Shown here: in pieces, positions 13,642 through 16,789 of the stretch
Position numbering within the stretch: position 1 is the first letter of the stretch
How the letters are laid out: each line of letters opens with the position of its first letter
Source: Euryarchaeota archaeon UBA495
Lineage (GTDB): Archaea > Thermoplasmatota > Poseidoniia > Poseidoniales > Poseidoniaceae
Reading direction: 5' to 3'
DNA length: 16,789 nucleotides
NCBI GenBank assembly: GCA_002496845.1
Contig: DALQ01000006.1
Location: 1,382-18,170, forward strand
Notes under the pieces: model-generated
Told to the model about the DNA's origin: nothing
The model's input: only the letters and a program-made list of their open reading frames with translations
Database searches by the model: none
Translations under genes and position numbers: made by a program

Positions 13642-14372
13642 CAGGCCTCACCTCCGTCATAACGGGCCTTCAGAGCAGCGACCATGATCTCATGGATTTC
13701 TGCTGCAGCCTTGTAATTGTACTCGGTCGCGAGGTTGTACTCCTCGATGGAAAGGTCGCCGTCCATTTGGAGGAAGACGAGTTCCCCGGTGTTGGGGCAA
13801 ATGCCCATCGGAAGGTCAGCCTGACCGTAGTTGTCTTCGGCCTTGTCGAGGTCCAGCACCACGGTGTCCTGGATCTTTCCAGAAGCGATGCCCACCACCA
13901 TGTCGCGCATGGGAATGCCGGCGTCGGCCAACGCCACGGATGCGGCGGTGATGCCCACACAGCGGGTTCCGGCTTCAGCGGCGAGGATTTCGATTTCCAC
14001 GCGAATCTTGGAGCGAGGGTAGCGCTCGAGAAGCACCACGGACTCCAGGGCCTCGGCCGTGACCTTGGAAATTTCACGCGAGCGGCGGTTGAAGCCGGGG
14101 CGAATTCGGTCGGAGGTCGAGAAAGGCGCCATGTTGTAGCGCACGTCGAGCACAGCGCGGTCTTGGCGCTGAATCTTGCGAGGATGGGCTTCCATCGGAC
14201 CGTACACCGCGACGACCGCGACGTTGAGTCCGTGCTTGACCCATGCCGAGCCTTGAGCAGCAGGAAGGATGCCGGCCTTGATCTCGACCGGACGCATTTC
14301 ATCGACGGTGCGGCCATCAAGGCGCGTCCCATCGTCGTTCAGGAGTTTGACATCGCCGTATCCACCCATCAT
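13641..14372 (-). CDS. rrp41: Exosome catalytic subunit Rrp41
   Basis: Rrp41 is the phosphorolytic 3'-5' exoribonuclease subunit of the archaeal exosome and can also add A-rich tails. The 243-residue product has RLDGRTVDEMRPVEI near 17-31, the Arg-rich RNA/phosphate segment RPGFNRRSREISK at 91-103, TRCVGITAASVALADAG at 136-152, and LDKAEDNYGQAD at 175-186; Asp180 and Asp186 likely match the catalytic acidic residues of the Sulfolobus enzyme. Length fits the family (about 240-250). Two adjacent ATGs exist at 14372 and 14369. AGGTGAT ends two bases before the first and five before the second, so either may be used. It overlaps the Rrp4 stop as ATGA and the Rrp42 start follows. Confidence 0.97.
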   Translation of the reverse strand: MMGGYGDVKLLNDDGTRLDGRTVDEMRPVEIKAGILPAAQGSAWVKHGLNVAVVAVYGPMEAHPRKIQRQDRAVLDVRYNMAPFSTSDRIRPGFNRRSREISKVTAEALESVVLLERYPRSKIRVEIEILAAEAGTRCVGITAASVALADAGIPMRDMVVGIASGKIQDTVVLDLDKAEDNYGQADLPMGICPNTGELVFLQMDGDLSIEEYNLATEYNYKAAAEIHEIMVAALKARYDGGEA

Positions 14373-15064
14373 GCATCACCTTGGTTCGGAGCGTTCGCCG
14401 CATGTGCATCGAGGAGGGCCTCGAAGCGGTCCGAGCGTCCTGCGGCAGCGACCGCTCGGAGGAGGGTGCGCAACCAGTCGATGCCGGCCGCGTCACCGTC
14501 TGCCCAAAGCCGACCGTTGTCGGCGAGGACAAGGCGGCAGTCGCTGAGGTCGCGAAGCCGCTTGAGAAGAGCCGCGCCTTCTGCGCGGAGTGCATCGTTG
14601 TGCTGCACATCGATGTCGAGGACAGCGCCTTCCGCCAAGCGGCGGAGGCCGATGCCCTTCATCGTGGCCACGACGTTCTGAACCTCGTCGACTTCCTGCA
14701 CACGCATGAGCAGGCTGTCGTTGATGTCCGCGTGGTCGCGGGTGCCGCCAAACTCAACCTTCCAGGGAGCAAGGGACATGGGGAGAAGGGATTGGAACGG
14801 TCCGTTGATGTCGAGGAACCACAAGTTGCTGCGGGCCTCGATGACCGTGCCGATCACCAAATCGCCCGAGCGAGGCATGTAGCAGCTGGCCACCGGATCG
14901 ACGGACACGGTGCCGTGACGCTCACGGACGTGACCAACTCGGGTGGCGATGATTTCGTCGCCCTGAATGAGGGCTCCAGTTCCGACACGACGCCCGGATG
15001 CCGGCCCGATGGCCGAACCCGGGGTCACGAGGCGCAGCTCGGCGCCGTTCTGACCTTGGGACAT
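14369..15064 (-). CDS. rrp4: Exosome RNA-binding cap subunit Rrp4
   Basis: Rrp4 forms the cap over the exosome ring and feeds RNA to the Rrp41 sites. The 231-residue protein has the standard three-part plan. An N-terminal beta domain (VTPGSAIG through GTGALIQGDEIIATRVG) is followed by an S1 domain at about 63-135 (PRSGDLVIGTVIEARSNLWFLDING then VGD-like turns) and a KH-type domain about 140-205 (GIGLRRLAEGAVLDIDVQHN through CRLVLADNGRLWADGD). The ATG at 15064 has AGGAGA five bases upstream, and a TATA-like element lies about 35 bases upstream, so Rrp4 probably heads the exosome operon. In many archaea SBDS and proteasome alpha genes precede Rrp4; here a zinc-ribbon membrane protein does. Confidence 0.94.
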   Translation of the reverse strand: MSQGQNGAELRLVTPGSAIGPASGRRVGTGALIQGDEIIATRVGHVRERHGTVSVDPVASCYMPRSGDLVIGTVIEARSNLWFLDINGPFQSLLPMSLAPWKVEFGGTRDHADINDSLLMRVQEVDEVQNVVATMKGIGLRRLAEGAVLDIDVQHNDALRAEGAALLKRLRDLSDCRLVLADNGRLWADGDAAGIDWLRTLLRAVAAAGRSDRFEALLDAHAANAPNQGDA

Positions 15065-15095
15065 TGTTCTCTCCTGACCCGGCCACCCGCGACCC

Positions 15096-15105
15096 CATCA
15101 TAAAC
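15096..15105 (-). promoter_or_regulatory. TATA element of the exosome superoperon
   Basis: GTTTATGATG on the minus strand stands out in the 56-bp GC-rich gap before Rrp4. Its centre is about 36 bases from the ATG at 15064; transcription starting some 25 bases downstream would leave a leader of about 10 nt, which includes most of the AGGAGA ribosome site (15070-15075). The fit is good but tight. Confidence 0.5.
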
Positions 15106-15120
15106 CCAACACATGCGACG

Positions 15121-15750
15121 TCAGGCTTCTTCGTCGTGTCGGGCGACCATGTCAGGGCTGACCAAGGCACCGTCGCAATGGGGGCATCGGTCCTCACCGG
15201 ACAGCGCTTCTGGTCGGATGGCCAGCACCGCCAAGCAGTGAGGGCAGGCCGCAAGCATCTCACCAGGTTCGAGGCTTGCTTCCATATCGATTGGCTTCTC
15301 TGCATACGCTGCTCGATAGGTTGGGAGCAGATGCACGCGAACGCGTCGGATGGTGCCCACGGCTGCCCAGAGCATCAGGAAAGCAAGGACCAGGTTGAGC
15401 ATGTCACCCCGCAAGCCGCTCCAAAAGTACAGCAAGACGAGGGCCATGAAGAAGAGGAACGTGAGCGACATCGCGGCCACAGCCGGCCAATACGCCCAGG
15501 GCTTTCGTCGCCGGTAGCCGGCCCAAACGCTGCCAAACACGACGGCGAGCACCACCGAACCGGACATTCCCAAGTCTGTGTTGAACATCGTGGCCAACGC
15601 GATGGCTCCGTACCCAAGCAAGACCAAATCCACGGCGAGGATGAAGACCGTGCTGCGGTGGTGAACGTTGAACGGCGAGGATGACGGCGTCGGTCGCGTC
15701 GGTGGCGCACCTGCCAACACGAGGTCGTCGCCTCGATTCGCCATGAGCAT
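15121..15750 (-). CDS. Four-helix membrane protein with C-terminal zinc ribbon
   Basis: With the chosen start the protein has 209 residues: a Pro/Ser-rich soluble N-terminus (about 1-32), four membrane helices near 34-56, 62-79, 86-110 and 117-134, and a cytoplasmic-type tail ending in a zinc ribbon with CPHC at 169-172 and CPHC at 189-192. I do not recognise a named family and no catalytic residues are evident. The start is uncertain: ATG at 15750, ATG at 15744 or ATG at 15798 are all in frame, and none has a clear ribosome site. It reads towards Rrp4 with a 56-bp gap that holds a TATA-like element, so it is probably transcribed separately from the exosome genes. It is divergent from the CoaBC-like gene. 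Confidence 0.72.
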   Translation of the reverse strand: MLMANRGDDLVLAGAPPTRPTPSSSPFNVHHRSTVFILAVDLVLLGYGAIALATMFNTDLGMSGSVVLAVVFGSVWAGYRRRKPWAYWPAVAAMSLTFLFFMALVLLYFWSGLRGDMLNLVLAFLMLWAAVGTIRRVRVHLLPTYRAAYAEKPIDMEASLEPGEMLAACPHCLAVLAIRPEALSGEDRCPHCDGALVSPDMVARHDEEA

Positions 15751-15822
15751 GCGTTCCGGGGGTCGGCCATGAAGGCTCGCTCCCGGCGAAGGAGTCATGG
15801 CAGCGGGCGTGTCCCGAGGAAC

Positions 15823-16789
15823 GTGAGCAGCGACACTGGAGTGGAGCGCCTCGGGGATTCCCTTGAGGGACGCAGGGTCGTCCTCGGCGTCAGCGGAGGC
15901 ATTGCTGCGGTGGACACGGTGCGTCTTGCACGGGAACTCCGTCGGCATGGAGCCGACGTGCTCACGGTCATGTCCGAAGCCGCACAGCGCATCATCACGC
16001 CACTCGCCGTGGAATGGGCCACCGACGGCACCGTGCTCACCAATTGGTCAAGCGGCATGGATCAACTCGACGACGTGGACGGGGTGCTTGTGGTGCCCGC
16101 CACTCGAAACACGCTTGCTTCCCACGTCCACGGCCTCCAAGGAGGGCCGTTGATGATGGCCCTGTCCGTGGCCCGTTCGAGGGGCACTCCAATCATGGCC
16201 GTGCCCAGCATGCATCAAGACTTGGCCACCGACCCCGTGACGGACGATTTGGTGGAGGCCGCCCGTGCGCAAGGCATGAACGTCCTTTGGGGGCCGGAGG
16301 AAGAAGGGAAGCGAAAGACGGCTGATCATGTCGAAATCGTGGCACGTTTCGCCCACCATCTCAACACCCAGCGCGATGGTCGACGCTCGGTTGCGGTCAC
16401 CTTGGGTGCAACGGCGACCCCCATGGACGACGTGCGGCGCTTGGTCAACACGAGCAGCGGACGAACCGGATGGGCCCTCGCAGACGACCTGTACCGACAT
16501 GGACACGACGTGACTTGCATCGCTGGCCTGACCACGGTGCCTCAGCCTGCTTGGCTTCCGCTCATCATCCGAGCGGAAACCGCACCGGACATGTTGGCCG
16601 AATGCTTGGCCGTCGCTCGGGACCGATTGGACGCCTGGGTGCACGTCGCCGCCGTGTTGGATTACCTCATCAGCGAACCCGCTGAAGGAAAAGTCGCTTC
16701 GGGTTCCGATGCGTTGCAGATCGACCTCACACCAGGACCAAAGCACATCGACGCCCTTCGTGCCCTGTGTGAGGGCGCCGTCCGCATCG
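15823..16789 (+). CDS. coaBC: CoaBC-like phosphopantothenoylcysteine synthetase/decarboxylase (partial)
   Basis: The product would join cysteine to 4'-phosphopantothenate and decarboxylate the adduct to 4'-phosphopantetheine in coenzyme A synthesis. The 322 visible residues hold two domains. The N-terminal flavoprotein domain has SGGIAAVDTVRLARELR (24-40), PATRNT (92-97) and PSMH (128-131). The synthetase domain from about 188 has TLGATATPMDD, NTSSGRTG (209-216) and a later AAVLDY segment. The C-terminus lies beyond the window. Bacterial enzymes have an active-site His about 14 residues before PAT and an Asn in PAMN; here no His is near the first position and the second reads PSMH. The EEGKRK segment near 160-165 resembles archaeal members rather than the bacterial Cys flap. 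Start: GTG at 15823 with GAGG nearby; GTG at 15841 is an alternative. Confidence 0.85.
   Translation, partial: MSSDTGVERLGDSLEGRRVVLGVSGGIAAVDTVRLARELRRHGADVLTVMSEAAQRIITPLAVEWATDGTVLTNWSSGMDQLDDVDGVLVVPATRNTLASHVHGLQGGPLMMALSVARSRGTPIMAVPSMHQDLATDPVTDDLVEAARAQGMNVLWGPEEEGKRKTADHVEIVARFAHHLNTQRDGRRSVAVTLGATATPMDDVRRLVNTSSGRTGWALADDLYRHGHDVTCIAGLTTVPQPAWLPLIIRAETAPDMLAECLAVARDRLDAWVHVAAVLDYLISEPAEGKVASGSDALQIDLTPGPKHIDALRALCEGAVRI

Noticed and set aside
13497..14681. A 394-codon plus-strand frame opposite Rrp42, Rrp41 and Rrp4
   Set aside because: It crosses three overlapping, well-supported exosome genes on the other strand and its product is Arg/Ser/Ala-rich without domain signals.
16048..16746. 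A 232-codon minus-strand frame near the right edge
   Set aside because: It lies opposite the CoaBC-like frame with SSGRTG and AAVLDY motifs; the antisense product has no recognisable features.
1..16789. CRISPR arrays, insertion sequences, tRNA/rRNA genes or a defence island
   Set aside because: No regularly spaced repeats, transposase motifs, terminal inverted repeats, cloverleaf-like gaps or rRNA segments were seen; genes are almost continuous and of core type.

Overview
The window reads as chromosomal DNA of a high-GC archaeon. Archaeal-type markers on both strands support this: EF-2 with the diphthamide region, uS12 and uS7, eL43 (L37Ae), the exosome subunits Rrp4/Rrp41/Rrp42, KEOPS Pcc1, prefoldin beta and isopentenyl phosphate kinase. 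Purine-rich Shine-Dalgarno sites (GGAGGTGA, AGGTGAT) precede many starts, GTG/TTG starts are frequent, and genes are packed with 1-4 nt stop/start overlaps. A type I IPP isomerase is uncommon in archaea outside haloarchaea and some marine Thermoplasmatota, so a planktonic Marine Group II-like (Poseidoniia) euryarchaeon is my best guess. That assignment is inference, not something proved here.

Layout. (1) 1-290, minus: start of an unidentified CxxC protein, cut by the window edge. (2) 365-2934, plus: isopentenyl phosphate kinase, then a fused IPP isomerase-polyprenyl diphosphate synthase, joined by ATGA; together they convert isopentenyl phosphate to the C20 precursor of archaeal lipids. (3) 7109 down to 2903, minus: uS12, uS7, a small four-helix membrane protein, EF-2 and a MOSC-domain protein. 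(4) 7227-9925, plus: a UbiD-family decarboxylase, a TPR-type protein and a Nudix hydrolase. (5) 15064 down to 9869, minus: the archaeal exosome superoperon, running Rrp4, Rrp41, Rrp42, eL43, Pcc1, prefoldin beta, a DHH phosphoesterase and a helical-repeat protein, each start touching or overlapping (or nearly so) the preceding stop. (6) 15121-15750, minus: a four-helix membrane protein with a C-terminal zinc ribbon. (7) 15823-16789, plus: a CoaBC-like bifunctional protein, cut by the right edge.

Functionally the window is mostly information processing (ribosome, translocation factor, RNA exosome, tRNA modification, chaperone) plus a lipid-precursor module. The UbiD homolog carries an EGPYVDITGT active-site segment. 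It is a plausible trans-anhydromevalonate 5-phosphate decarboxylase, which would make isopentenyl phosphate, the substrate of the kinase 6 kb away. No CRISPR array, insertion sequence, tRNA, rRNA or defence system was seen. Longer non-coding gaps are absent (all under about 120 bp).
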